From Rhea pennata (taxonomy: Eukaryota > Chordata > Aves > Rheiformes > Rheidae), in NCBI RefSeq assembly GCF_028389875.1, contig NC_084665.1, positions 18,570,001 through 18,634,000 of the forward strand: a DNA stretch of 64,000 bases, given 5' to 3'. Below the pieces are notes generated by a model, which ran no database searches, was not told where the DNA came from, and saw nothing but the letters and a program-made list of their open reading frames with translations. Each line of letters starts with the position of its first letter. The first letter of the stretch is position 1. Positions 23,773 to 34,557 of the stretch are shown one piece after another. A program made the translations under genes and the position numbers.

Positions 23773-24352
23773 GATATCCCAGTTTAAAATGTGGTCTGCA
23801 CTACAGAACTGTCTGAGAACAACTCTGCTGTTGTGAATACATGGTACTGTCTTCTGCTATATGTTGCGTTAGATCTGTTCTTGCATGTGCTGCTGCACCA
23901 GATTTCAGCTTGCCATTGCTGAAGGGAAAGCTACATATGAAGATAAGTTGTTGTTTTCCTAGTACTTTTCAGTGAAATATAATATGAATGTATGACTCTA
24001 CTGTTACGTATAATCTGGAAATTTGCCCCATTTCTCCTTCTAAAACTGTGTCGTCAAAAGGGAACTGTGCTGCCTTACTAGACTATGAAGTGTTGCGCAC
24101 AATAATGGCACTTAAGCAATAATTGCTCTACCTTGATAGTTTGAGGATGAAAGGAGGTCATCTGATCCAAAGTCTTAACATTATTAATTGCAGGCCCGTC
24201 TGTAAAAGAGGGAGACCAGGTTTTAGTAATTGTTTTAAGTCAGTTCTAGTTGACAGTTTTCACTGTCATTCTTTAATGAGTATTGTTATCAGATCACTGT
24301 CTTTGTCAGATCAATGTGTATGGAATTCTCTGTGAATGTCACATCGTTGCAA

Positions 24353-24358
24353 AATAAA
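24353..24358 (+). terminator. Alternative downstream polyadenylation signal
   Basis: AATAAA in GCAAAATAAAGC, 3.3 kb after the XDH stop. It could serve a long 3' UTR isoform or be unused. Confidence 0.25.
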
Positions 24359-24360
24359 GC

Positions 24361-25759
24361 TAAAAATATTCTGGAAAGTAGTATACTACTGTTAAAATCT
24401 GGTACAATTTAAAAGCTGGAGAACTTCAGCTCCTCCTTGGCACTTGGCAAGGACAGACCCTTCCAGGTGCATGTAGGTCATCTCCGTGGCTGAGGCTGTG
24501 AGAGAGGGGAGTAGTTTCTCCAGGCTACCCAGCAGGACACAATAGGCAGAGTCTGGAGAGCTCAGGCCTGTGTCTGGGCCATGTAGGCAGTCAAGTCCAA
24601 AAGAAAGCAGAGTACTTGGTATTTCTCTTTCAGGAGAAACTCAGTAGCTGTCCCACGCAACATAGTAATACTTACTTGTCCACCTCCACTGAGCTGGTCA
24701 GCTGTGGAGACAAGGTGGAAGGTACAGCAGTGTATTGGCAAAGGGGAGACCATCAGCCTCGAGGCAGGCTGTCTCTGTGGCATGGGCAGGCATGTCTGAT
24801 CTAGGTAGGTAGTGCTAAGCTCACACAGCCCCAGAGGTTCCCTGTGGCTTGGAGGGCTTCCCTGCTATCAGACCCTGAGTCAGCTACTTCAGGCCAGCAT
24901 GCCCACACGGCAGCATTGCTCACAGCACAGGCGCAGTGCTACTCCGCCATCTTCAGCAAGTGAACCAAAATGGTGGTTGCTCATGCACATTGCTAACCTA
25001 TAGTAGTGGGTACTGGTGAAAGCTAGGCTTGGCCAATTTAGGTCAGACCTCTACAGGGGAACCTAGTGTTACTCAAAACCTGTGAATGGAGCAAGCATTC
25101 TTACACCTCCCTGGAGCAGGGGGACCTCCACTCTATCTTGAGTGCGCAGGAGATGTGGGGTATTAACACAGGAAACAGTCCACACAGAACATGTCAAATC
25201 AGATAATGGGCCAGGCCTGGCCTTCATGCAACATAAAAGGATTGGGAATAGCACCAGCATTTCCCCCAGAGGGCTCTCCCATTCTGTGTCATTTCTCATC
25301 TATTTGCATTGAGTAGGCAGACAACAGGTAATATGCTCCTTTGGGAGCACTTCTATGTTTTTGTGCAGGTTTGTCACACAGAAGCCACTGCCAAACATCT
25401 TGGCCTAAAAGGAAGAGGAAGTCCAGAAAATGAAATGTGAGTGTCTTCAGAGTGTGTGAGGATGATGACTCTGCAGCGAGTCCAGGCCAACCTACCCCAA
25501 ATGGCTGCAAAAAGCATTCTGAAAGCTGTGTTTCTCTAGAGCCTGTTCCTGCAGTATTTAAACACAAATCTGTAAAGAGTCTTAATACCCTCTCTCTGGC
25601 AGTGGTCTGTCTCAGTTTCCTGCCTTGTCTTTGGGAGCTACAATGTGGGGAAGTTGCCAGCAGCCAGTCACAGTGTCAGGGTCTGTCCCCAATCCAGCTG
25701 ATCTTCTGAAGTGTTTAAATTTGAACTCTGAAAAAGTCCTGCCAGCCAGGGTATTTCTG
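24361..25759. other. Spacer between convergent XDH and the sulfotransferase-like gene
   Basis: No exon is recognised. The block 24.42-25.0 kb is richer in G and C than its surroundings but has few CpGs and no recognisable protein. The part next to 25759 should include the 3' UTR of the - strand gene. I did not find a clear AATAAA for it on the - strand. Confidence 0.5.
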
Positions 25760-26580
25760 CTATGTCTCTGGTGTGCTGAGGAGGTCTGATAGCAAACTGT
25801 TAGAAAACTGGAAAGCAGAAAGGTCCCAGCGATAAAAATGAGACAGTTGTTTCTTCTGTTTGAGGGACAGTTCACTGAATAGTTGCTCTGATAACCACAT
25901 ATAGGTCCACCGCACCTGGGTGTCAGTGAATTCAGGGAGGTGGATGTCCTTTGGCAACCCAGTCCGATGCAGCAGGTGACTCAGTTCCTGCCTGAGGAAG
26001 CCAAACATCATCACGTAGTCGTACTGGATGAGACAAGGCCAGCACAAGCTGACAAGCGGCTTTGATTCCAGGCTGGCGTTGTACTGTCCCCTGTCTAAAA
26101 CATCCTGAACAAAACTGCTGAAGGAAGGACTGCTGCCCATGCCTTGCATGTAAGCTGAGATCAGCCTCTGGAAAGGGTCCCTGACAAACAGTATTTTGGT
26201 GTAGGAGCCCATCATGGCCTCTATCATGGTCTGATTGAACTTGCTCAGCTGTGTCTGCAGAGCATGCTGCCGAGGGTAGGGAAGCGGCATCAGGACCGTC
26301 ATATTTTCTTTCTCTTCTAGCTTCTCCAAAAGCCACTGCCAGCCCTCCATCCCTGTCGCTGGCACTTGGCAATAGAGGAAGTCCAGCTTGGTGCTGACTC
26401 TCACACTGGAGAGCATGCGGGCTCGCTCCTCGCTGCTCTCCGGTAGCGTGGGCGCTTTGGCTAAGCGGCTGCAGAAAGCTCTGAGCCTCTTCTTCCGAAG
26501 CTGCTGGACATGAAGGAAGGTGTCCAACGTCAGAGAGGGGAACTCCTCTGCCCTGGGAGCCAGGTCGTCTGGAAAACACC
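25760..26580 (-). CDS. Sulfotransferase-like gene, exon 2 (entire luminal domain)
   Basis: An open frame ending at a TAG (25760-25762). The acceptor is CAAAG at 26581-26585 or TTTTCCAG ending at 26569; both keep the frame after the one-base overhang of exon 1, giving an exon start at 26580 or 26568. An internal ATG at 26588-26590 could start an unanchored protein, but that form would lack the Golgi anchor the family needs. Confidence 0.85.
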
Positions 26581-27893
26581 CTTTGAACATGAGAGTTGAG
26601 GAAAACCCAGAGCAGAACTCTGCCCTTAAGCCTGCAGCACCACCCAGGCTGATTTGTACTATGGATCCAGTTCTCCACTAAACTATAAATTTTTGTTCTT
26701 AACTCCTCTCTTTCCCCTCCCTATAACTCTTTCAGTTCAGCTTAACTGAGGTGAGTCCTCCATGCAGCAAATATAGTCAGAGAATTTCTGAGAGGCGTGT
26801 GAGGGGTAAATTGCTTTGTAGATACAAATGCACAATCCCCTTGAATGCTTTGGAAACAGTAATTGTTTAACATCAGAACACATCATATGATCAGCTGCTG
26901 TCAAAGCTATGTTAAACCAGGAGATTATTCTTAAAGACTACTAGTGTTTGAGGAATCCAGATGACATAAGTTCTTGCATCACTTAAATATGTACTTTTTT
27001 CTTATGAAGATAAAAAGCAAACAAAAAGGGAAATACAAATAAAAGCTAGAAGACAAAAAAGCAAATATAAAAGTCTAAAGCAAATAAAAAGCATCGAGGA
27101 CAGTTGCCTTTAATTTGTCAAATTTCAGCTTTGTGCCTTGCTTTTTAATCTTATTATTTTTCATGTGAAGAGGCCATAGTGAGTTTAAAGCTCCCATGAA
27201 TGCAGAGAACAAATGTTTTGCTTGTGGCATTTTTTTATTAGTACCACTTGTCTGCCACATCTGCTTAATGCAGGCATTTGGCAGCCCTGGGGGCGTAGTT
27301 AGTTTCATGGGTACTTGGGAAGTTAAGTATTTTTCACTGATTTGGGCAGGCTTTCACCCAGGGAAGAGCAACACTTTTTATAATTAGGAAACAAACAAGC
27401 AAAACCAGGGAAGGCAGGAGAAACAGGTGCCCGAAGCTATTCAAAGCTGCTTCTCAATTTGCTCAAGCTCTGATTGACAATATTAACTAGTTCCCACGCT
27501 GGCTTGGAGCTGGATTGACAGGACTGAGAAGGATGCATTTTGGGGGGGGTAAAAGAGATGCATTAAGTGCCTGTTTTGCTTGCCTGGTCCCTGACTCCTC
27601 CCCAGGCTGCAGGACCGATCCCTCCGCTCCCCGGCCCTCCGGCAGCGGTTTGCTCCTTGCAGCACCGGTTTCGAGAATCACCTCCGAGCGTTTGAGGCAT
27701 GTTTCCCCCACCCCACCTGTGACAAGGGACCGAGAGCCGCCCCCGCGGGCCACTCTGCCCCACGCCGTGCAAACAGGCTGGGCTGCCGCGCGGGCTCGGC
27801 GTTACCTCCGCGGCGCCCCAGGAGCAGCCGGCAGACCAGCAGGACGGCGGTGGCCAGTGCGGCCGCCAGGAGCAGGCGGGGAAGGAAGCGCAT
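25760..27893 (-). CDS. Divergent carbohydrate sulfotransferase-like protein (CHST8-14 / HNK-1ST family), two exons
   Basis: This is a predicted Golgi type II membrane protein of about 302 residues (298 with the alternative acceptor), in two exons: 27806-27893 and 25760-26580. Family members move sulfate from PAPS to sugar hydroxyls. The N-terminus MRFLPRLLL begins a signal anchor ending before GRRG. The luminal part carries YCQVPATGMEGWQWLL, aligned with the 5'-phosphosulfate loop, then KILFVRDPFQRLISAY, a good 3'-phosphate-binding motif. It ends with SLCWPCLIQYDYV, like the family's CxPCxIxYD block, and a C-terminal KKQLSHFYRWDLSAFQ segment. Three sequons (NMT, NQT, NAS) fit a lumenal domain. 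Oddities: the loop lacks the usual lysines, and the stretch after ISAY is about 30 residues shorter than in CHST11-like enzymes, so substrate and even activity are uncertain. It converges on XDH. I cannot assign it to a numbered CHST. Confidence 0.8.
26581..27805 (-). other. Intron of the sulfotransferase-like gene
   Basis: AT-rich with no exon-like frame matching the family. A further small exon cannot be excluded, but the phase already fits without one. Confidence 0.6.
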
Positions 27894-27965
27894 GTCGTGC
27901 CTGGCAGCGAGGTCCCGCGGCGCTGGGAGCTGAGCACCTCGCTGCACCGGTGACGAGGGACAGGC
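27590..27965. promoter_or_regulatory. CpG island at the 5' end of the sulfotransferase-like gene
   Basis: A block dense in CpG and very rich in G and C covers exon 1 and its flanks, while sequence on either side is AT-rich or CpG-poor. No TATA box is evident. It is the likely promoter of the - strand gene. Open frames across the block on other strands are composition effects. Confidence 0.7.
27806..27893 (-). CDS. Sulfotransferase-like gene, exon 1 (signal anchor)
   Basis: ATG at 27891-27893 (read on the - strand), with a purine at -3. It encodes 29 residues plus one base. FLPRLLLAAALATAVLLVC forms one membrane segment with basic residues on both sides. The donor GTAACG is at 27801-27805. 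The phase matches exon 2 exactly, and the exon lies in a CpG island. The link to exon 2 is inferred from phase, strand, spacing (about 1.2 kb) and topology. Confidence 0.7.
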
Positions 27966-29778
27966 CCAAGGGAAGGATTAGGAAACCTCCTGTGTTTATT
28001 TAAGGAGAAACACACCCAGGACCTGGGTTAAAGTTCTGTTTGGGCAACAGATTGTCTCAGGGGCCCGAGGTGCAAAAGCTGCGTGTAGCTAACACAGCGC
28101 TGCCTCTCGCTCTGCAGCCACAACACCAGCTTTTGGAGGCTTTTTGCCTTCTCTTTCAACATTTGCATAGTCTCCAGCACTCTGTCACTCAGCCCACACC
28201 AGGGCCCTGCAGCTGCCCACGGCCCCATGTGCAGCATCCCATGGAGCGATGGGGGTGGCTGGGGTCCAGTTTGCTTGGGGGGCTATTGCAGCGGGTTGAG
28301 GGTTCAGCCTCCGTGACATTGGAGAGAGTTTCGAGATGGAAGCAGGGCAGGAGAGACACGGTGAAGTGGCACATCCCGAGGGACGTGGCCAGTCTCTGAC
28401 AGCAGGGACTGGAGGCGCTGAGCTACTGCCTGTGTCCTTTCCGATGGGGCTTCTTAAAAATCGTGGCAGAGGCAGTCGTCTGCGTGCTGAAAGCCCCCAG
28501 AGGCCCCAAGCTGAGCAGACGTCCGCCCCCACCGTGCTGCAAAAGGGGTGTATGTGTGTCGTGTGTGGGCGCACATCTCTGCCCTTCCCCAGGGAGCCTC
28601 GTTGGAGACCGCGCACTGTCAGGCAGTGCCACAACCATGGCGAGGCAAAACCACGCTTTGCCTCCATCAGGAGGGATGTGGTCCGGCTGGAAGCCCCAGC
28701 AGCCCCAAACGGGCTGGGATAATGAAAGGAAAAGGGATTGCTACCGAAGAGTACAAACATGCAAGCGTGCATGGTTGGTAGACAAACACGGGCAGGATAT
28801 ACTCATCAGCAGTGTGCAGCAGCCGTGGGTGCAAGTGTGCTGGCATGGGAGAGCATGGTGGCCATGAGTGCCTTCGACCCACCTCCAGGACTCTCCGGAG
28901 GGCAAGGGGCCACCTTGGGCACCTCCTCGCCTGCCTGGGATTGCTCTCCTTTGCTGGTGGAGCTGTGCTTTTTCCACCAGAGGGTGCTCCACACATGAGG
29001 AATCAACACCTCGTCTCCCCGTGGGGCTCTGGGGGTTGGTGGGGAAGCCTGGTTGCACATAACACCTCCCCACTGCAATTTATAAGAACTGAAGTAAAGG
29101 CTTCTATAGTGGCAGATGTATATTTTAAAGTCTGCTGGGTCTCCTTCAAGCCTTGGAGGGCTGACATGACCCAATATGGGCTATAAAACATTTCTCATCT
29201 CTCTGTTGGTACAACGTATTTGTTCTGGGCAGTGAGATTTCCATATTTCTTGCTCTGGAGTGTAAATCTTACAGGGTAGGAGGACATGAAAGACATGAAT
29301 TTTACTTGGTGCTGCAGTGCCATGGTTATTCCTTACAGTGTGATGGGTCTTATGGCAGGAGGTTGCCTGAATGAAGGATAAATATCTACTTAATATAATA
29401 ATTGTGACTTGTTTTATGGTATTACAGTAAAGTTACGGTAGTGCCAACAGCCTCACAGGGCTAAGTCCTGCATAGCTGCAGGATGCAGCAGTTGAAGTTT
29501 CCATCCAAGCCAACATGCCCTAGGGTTTCGACCAGTGCAGGCAGCTGCTGTGCACAGCAGTGCTGTGCACCATCAGTGCTCCAAGCAGCCAAACTCTCTC
29601 TCTGGCCAGGGCTTTCCACCTGCTGCTCCCAAAGCTGCCATTGGGCCAGTGCTGCCTGTCGTGCGTGCAGGGCACTGCGACACAGAGCCCGAGGGGGCTG
29701 CCGCGCAGGAAGGACTGCGAGCAAGAGCCGCTCCAAGTGCCAGGCCAGGACCAGTGGGGCAGGTTCCAGCCCAAGGAT

Positions 29779-29779
<1 letters not shown>

Positions 29780-29807
<28 letters not shown>
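29780..29807. repeat. Poly-T run, 28 bases
   Basis: An uninterrupted T run. No AATAAA lies just before it on the opposite strand, so there is no clear sign of retroposition. Confidence 0.9.
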
Positions 29808-29810
<3 letters not shown>

Positions 29811-31219
29811 CTACTGCAAGCTTAACAAGTAGAAAAGCAGAAGGAACGACGCAAGTCCTCATTGTTAACCAAGTAGCAGCAGCGCTTGCCTTCCTGTATT
29901 GAAACGCAACCCATTGGTGGGGACTGTCCCAGCTGTGGCCCTGCCGAGTGAAGCACAGCTGAAGCTGCGAGGGAGAAGGGCAATTTATTTTTAAGCAGGC
30001 TTGTCAAGGATACAGTCGTAAGGCAAAAGGAAAGAGATGGTCTGTGGCTGAAAAAGAAAAAAGCATCCTACTGCTGAATGCTGAATGCATTGCAAGCAAG
30101 GAGCTTCTGTGAGGATTTATCAGGATGGATCTGTTCAGGGGAACAGGCGAGAAAACCAGTGTCTGCTGGGCCTTCACGACCAGATGCACTGCAAAAAAGA
30201 GAAATGGCTCGGGAGCTGTGGGGGCTGTGAGAGCGGGCTGAGCCCTGGCCACAGCAGGGTGCTGGGGACAGCAGGCCCTGGGGGCGTGGAGCAGAAAGGA
30301 CAAGCTGCTGTGGGGCTGCAGGGCATGAGTGGTCCGTCCCCAAGGTCCTCCTGCCAGCCAGGATGGAGAAATACCCATCTCTGGGTGTGGGTGTCTGAAC
30401 TTCACTTGGAGGCCTGTGTGAAATCTGTGTGGTGGCTTCTACCTTTCTCTTTCCCAGATGTTTGTAGACAATTTAAAATCACTGATAAATTTTCTGTGAT
30501 TGTCTTTCCCGGGCCACTTAGAAGTGACCAAGTCTGTGATGGCAACTGTTGCAGTGAAAGGCTTCTTGCTCCATGTCCGCAGGGGTAGCAGCCTTTGCAG
30601 GTACTGAGGTAGAACCAGGCATGTAAATGCACTTATATCTGCTATTTAATGCGGTTGTGTGAGGGTAGCACTGTGGGTGCTGGGTCTCAAATTTCATTTG
30701 AAGCTTCTTCGGGGGGGGGGGTCCTTACTCGCAAAAACTCTTACTGCCTTGAATGTGAAAAAGATATTCTCTTTTTCTTTAAGTTAGTAAAATGATCACC
30801 TGAAGAAGGATTTCCAGATTTAGCTCCAGGGATCGCTCGAACTGGATTGCTTTGGACTCAGCTTTTTCTCATAGGACAAAAACCCTTTGGAGATATTCTT
30901 ACATGTTGATAAACATCCTCATCTTGAGGCTTCTAGAGTTCCTCCCACACTTCAAAATTTTGCAAAGTATTGTTTTGTGTGACCATGACCTGAAGAAAGC
31001 GGTATGCCGATCCCCATCCATTGTTCCTCCTCGCGCTGGCCGCTGCCGAACGCACGTGTGCGCGGAGGAAGGCCGAGCATGTTGTCTCCTTGTGGGAATG
31101 TGAACTTTGTTAAGTGATGGCAAATACTGCCTAATTCAGCGAGGGATATTTTTACATTCTTCATAAAGGAAGAGCAGATAGGAAGCCTACTTTTTCTCCC
31201 ATTTCTTGTTTGGAAGGCT

Positions 31220-31271
31220 AGCAGTTGGAAACTCAGATGTGAGATGTAAGCAGTTGGAAACTCAGATGTGA
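31220..31271 (+). repeat. Two-copy direct repeat, 29-bp period
   Basis: AGCAGTTGGAAACTCAGATG begins at 31220 and again at 31249; 23 bases are identical. It is a recent-looking local duplication. Confidence 0.85.
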
Positions 31272-32139
31272 TTCAAAATCTACATTTTGAATGCTTTAAA
31301 GTAGTAAACACTGGGAAGGTTGAGTAGTCACTCTGCAGCAATGTGGCAATAGCCAGAGGTTTAGCATATTCTTCTACTCCAAGAGCCTCACTTAAATTGC
31401 AAAGCATCTCCTACGCTTAGAGATGCTAGGCCAGAAACCAGAGTGATGGGGTTGTTGGCTAATTGGCAGCAAATTGCGCCACATGGAGGCAGATTCCTCA
31501 AAATAAAACATAAAAGCTTAGAGGAATGTGGGTATCTGTGAATAAACCGGGTACGCTGCAAGCTGAGAAAAGGGCCTTTTCTCAGCCTCAGCTGCCAATT
31601 CTTGGAGCTTGTTTCTCTGTGCTCACCACCAGCACTCGAGGCAGTGTGAGGAAGCTGCCCACGCAGTTCTCTGACATAGACTTGCTCCAGCCCTGGTGAG
31701 GTGCTTACAGGGTGACCCTCATCGCACAGGGCTGCTGAGGACGGGGCTCCCTGCTCCACGTTAGGGTTTGCCAGGAGCTTCGCCAACAGGAGATACCATG
31801 GTGCGAGGACGTGACAGAGATTTACCACCCCAGGGCTGCGTGAGCTGGGGCGCTTCTGTAAATATCAGCTTTTGTGGTCCTTTAAGAACCTTAGCCAAAA
31901 ACATCAGCTCTTGGCTATTTTGGGTGTTGGAGGATGCAGGATTTTCTCATGCTTTGCTCCTGCCAGCTGCAGGTAGCAGTGAGATGTATGGGCATGCTGT
32001 GGGGCGCCCGGGCCACCCTGCTCCTCCAGCATCCCCATCCAGGGGTGCTGCCCACCCACCCACGCCAGCGGCAGGTTGGAAATGAGGAAATTTTGCCTGC
32101 TTCTGCTTTGGACCGAGGGCGCCTGGCTGGTTGTGCACT

Positions 32140-32300
32140 GATCACCGGGGCCCAGAGACCCCGGAGTGAGCGCGGCGCGCATTTCCGAGCTGCACCCCAT
32201 TTTGGTGCACTTGCCCAGCGTCCTGCGGCCCGGACGGCCCCCGCGGCATCGGGAATCCCCGCAGCTGCAGCCCACCGCGGTGCGCTCGGCGTCGGATGAA
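32140..32300. promoter_or_regulatory. Orphan CpG-rich block 1
   Basis: Dense CpG in a short block (GAGCGCGGCGCGC, GCGGCCCGGACGG and CGCGGTGCGCTCGGCGTCGG), far from any recognised first exon. It is followed by a purine-rich GGAGAGGAGAGGAAAGGAAG stretch with ETS-like GGAAG cores. It could be a promoter of an unseen noncoding RNA or an enhancer. Confidence 0.45.
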
Positions 32301-32589
32301 GTTACGTAGAGAGGAGAGGAGAGGAAAGGAAGTTCTCGCTGCATCCCGGAGCAGGGCAGGTAGGGCGGCGTTTGGAGCAGTTGCACGGCTCAGGCGCTTC
32401 CTGTTTTCCTCCCGGCAGGAGCCGTGATTGTCACTTATTATTCAGCTCCTCATCCTGGGAGGAAGACGGTATCGGGCTGTGCTGGGGCAGCAGGATGTTT
32501 ATGTGGTAGGCTGAGTTAAGGTACTGCTTTTAATACTCCCCGGAGCAGAGTCATTGGGGGAAACGTACATTTTGGGTTTTTTAAGAAGG

Positions 32590-32910
32590 GCTGTAAACAT
32601 CCCCAGCGCTTCGCCATCGCCACGTGGGCCGCGTGGCTTCCTGCCAGGCCGGAGTGGCGCGTGTCTAGGGCTGTTGCACCGGGTTTCACCAGGTGCCGTG
32701 CAAACTACGGGCAATCGAGCGAGCACTCGTATAGTTAATGATGCTAGATTGAGAGGCTTTGGGCCCAGCGCGGGCTCCGGCGGCTCAGCCGCAGCAAAGA
32801 CCGGTTCTCGCTGGGCAGAGCATGTTGCAAGGCGAGGGAAATCAGTGGGAGAGCTGGCAGGTCGGGCAGTGCCGGCGGCAGGGGGCAGCTCCCGTGGCAC
32901 CCGGCGAGCA
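32590..32910. promoter_or_regulatory. Orphan CpG-rich block 2
   Basis: A second CpG-rich stretch about 300 bases after block 1, with long open frames on both strands that look compositional. No domain or splice-consistent exon is recognised. Confidence 0.4.
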
Positions 32911-34542
32911 GGCCCTGCAGACCCACCTTTCGCCCTTCCTTCCTGCTCTGCACTAATCCCCTCTGGCAGGTATTTTGCTGGTCTGTTTATAGGATGAAAG
33001 TGTCTCCTTGCCGCCCATTCCTCCCCCAGCTCAAGCAGCTGAGCATAAAGCTCCACACCAACCGCTGCTGTTCCTCACAGCTCCTTCCCACTTTGCCTTT
33101 TCAAAAGCTAAGGCCATTACAGCTGTTCTCTCTCTGCAGTAGCAGGTGGGACTCACAGAAAAAAAGTCATGTGTGAGTGTGTAACTGAAGGTTGCATCCC
33201 AGTCCGTGCATGCTGGGCAAGGGTGCACGTCGGGACTTACGGAGAAGACCTCCGCCCCAGCAGTTCCTCACCGAGCTTCTCTCTACAGCCCAGATAGTGT
33301 AGGATTTTTTTACTGCCAAGCATTTATCTAAACAAATTCCAGCCTTGCTTTATGTCCAGAGTGCTTTCCAGCTTCTCCCAGCATTCCTTGGCTGCCCTCG
33401 GGCCAAGCGCAGCTGTGCTGCGTTATAGAGCTGCCATCTCCCACCCAGGGGAGATCTCACCTGCTTTTCTGAGGAAACGCAGTAATCAAGCTCATGGAGT
33501 ACTCACAGCTATTAATTTTGCTCCTTGCATTGCTTCACCCTAGGTGACTTTTAAAATGCAGCAGCATTGTGTGGGCCTGGAAGAAAGCAAAAGCAGCTGC
33601 AGACAAGCAAAGCAGGCAGTGCTAACGTGTGCGTGGTAGTCGGGGAAACCCAGATCTTCAGGTTTTCTTCCTCATTTATTTCCAATGTGAAGCAAGTTAT
33701 CTTCCTGTCCTAGCTACTCTGTTCCTTAATAATACGTATGCTTTAGGGTATAACTGTCAGCTGCCTTTTCTGTGTTAGGTTCCTGACCCTAAGTAATTCC
33801 TGTGGTATCTGCTTATTTATTTCATTCAGACACTTACCGGAGTGCTGCTCGTTTGGGGACTTGAGCGACAAGGAGACCCATCAGCTGCTGGCGCAGCGCT
33901 GCTGGAGGCTGGTGAGGAGGCTCTGATGGCCCATCCAGACTGCGCAGCAACACTGCTTGGACTGCTCAGAGTTTGAGTCCAAAATGTTTCCAGACTTCCT
34001 GGAAAAGGGATAGTGGTAGTGGGACGATAGGGAAAAAAAAAATCACTCAACTGTGAAACATCCAGCCCTGGAGCTGGACTTTGGCCTTCCTCCTGCAATG
34101 CTGGAAAGGAGGTGCTGTGGGAAGATGGGTAAAGTGAGGTGGAGACTGCTGCCGGGCAGGAGATGCGTGGGCTCACATCTCCCGGGAACTCGCTTTCCTT
34201 TCTGGGCTTCAGCTTCCTCTCTGCAGATTGGGGAACCCCAGGACCGTGGGCGAGTGCATACCGGGGACCCAGTCACCGCGGTGGAGGAAGCCAGGAGCCC
34301 CCAGGGACAGGGTCACCGCAGAGGTGCCCCCGGCAGGTCCCATCCCTGAGGTGCCGGCACCGCCCCCGCACTCCCCTCCGCCTGGGCACCGCAGCCGGCT
34401 GCAAGCCGAAACCCCCGGGCTCCGGTGGCACGCTCCTGCAAGCAGCGCACATACCTGAAATGTTTTCCTCATCGTTGCTAGGGACAAGCAGCAAGGTTAA
34501 AACAACCCCAAACCATGTTTTTTTTTTCTTTTTTTCCCTTCT

Positions 34543-34557
34543 CCCCCCCCCCCCCCC
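34543..34557. repeat. Poly-C run, 15 bases
   Basis: Fifteen C in a row after a T-rich tract, giving a strand of almost pure pyrimidine from about 34518. Confidence 0.85.

Larger units (their letters stand above)
21048..24360 (+). other. XDH: XDH 3' UTR and downstream flank (end not fixed)
   Basis: There is no coding sequence after the XDH stop. Polyadenylation signals occur at 22383 (AATAAA), 24353 (AATAAA) and, as the ATTAAA variant, at 21753. The stretch holds a 26-nt-period direct duplication (21882-21924) and a 21-bp tandem repeat with CTCF-like cores (23734-23772). Which signal ends the main transcript cannot be told from sequence alone. Confidence 0.5.
28016..32100. other. Intergenic sequence without a recognised gene
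   Basis: The first 1.2 kb is moderately GC-rich with many overlapping spurious frames. The stretch contains a 28-base T run (29780-29807), an 11-base G run (30711-30721) and a two-copy repeat (31220-31271). I see no exon with family similarity. Confidence 0.6.

Noticed and set aside
25932-26678. A 248-codon - strand frame overlapping sulfotransferase exon 2
   Set aside because: It is a shifted frame on the same strand with no family resemblance; the 276-codon frame carries the motifs.
27515-28003. A 162-codon + strand frame over the CpG island
   Set aside because: It is antisense to the sulfotransferase exon 1, and its composition is explained by the island.
32499-33056. A 185-codon - strand frame and an overlapping 147-codon + strand frame
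   Set aside because: Both are Ala, Pro, Arg and Gly rich products of a CpG-rich block without domain, splice or codon evidence.
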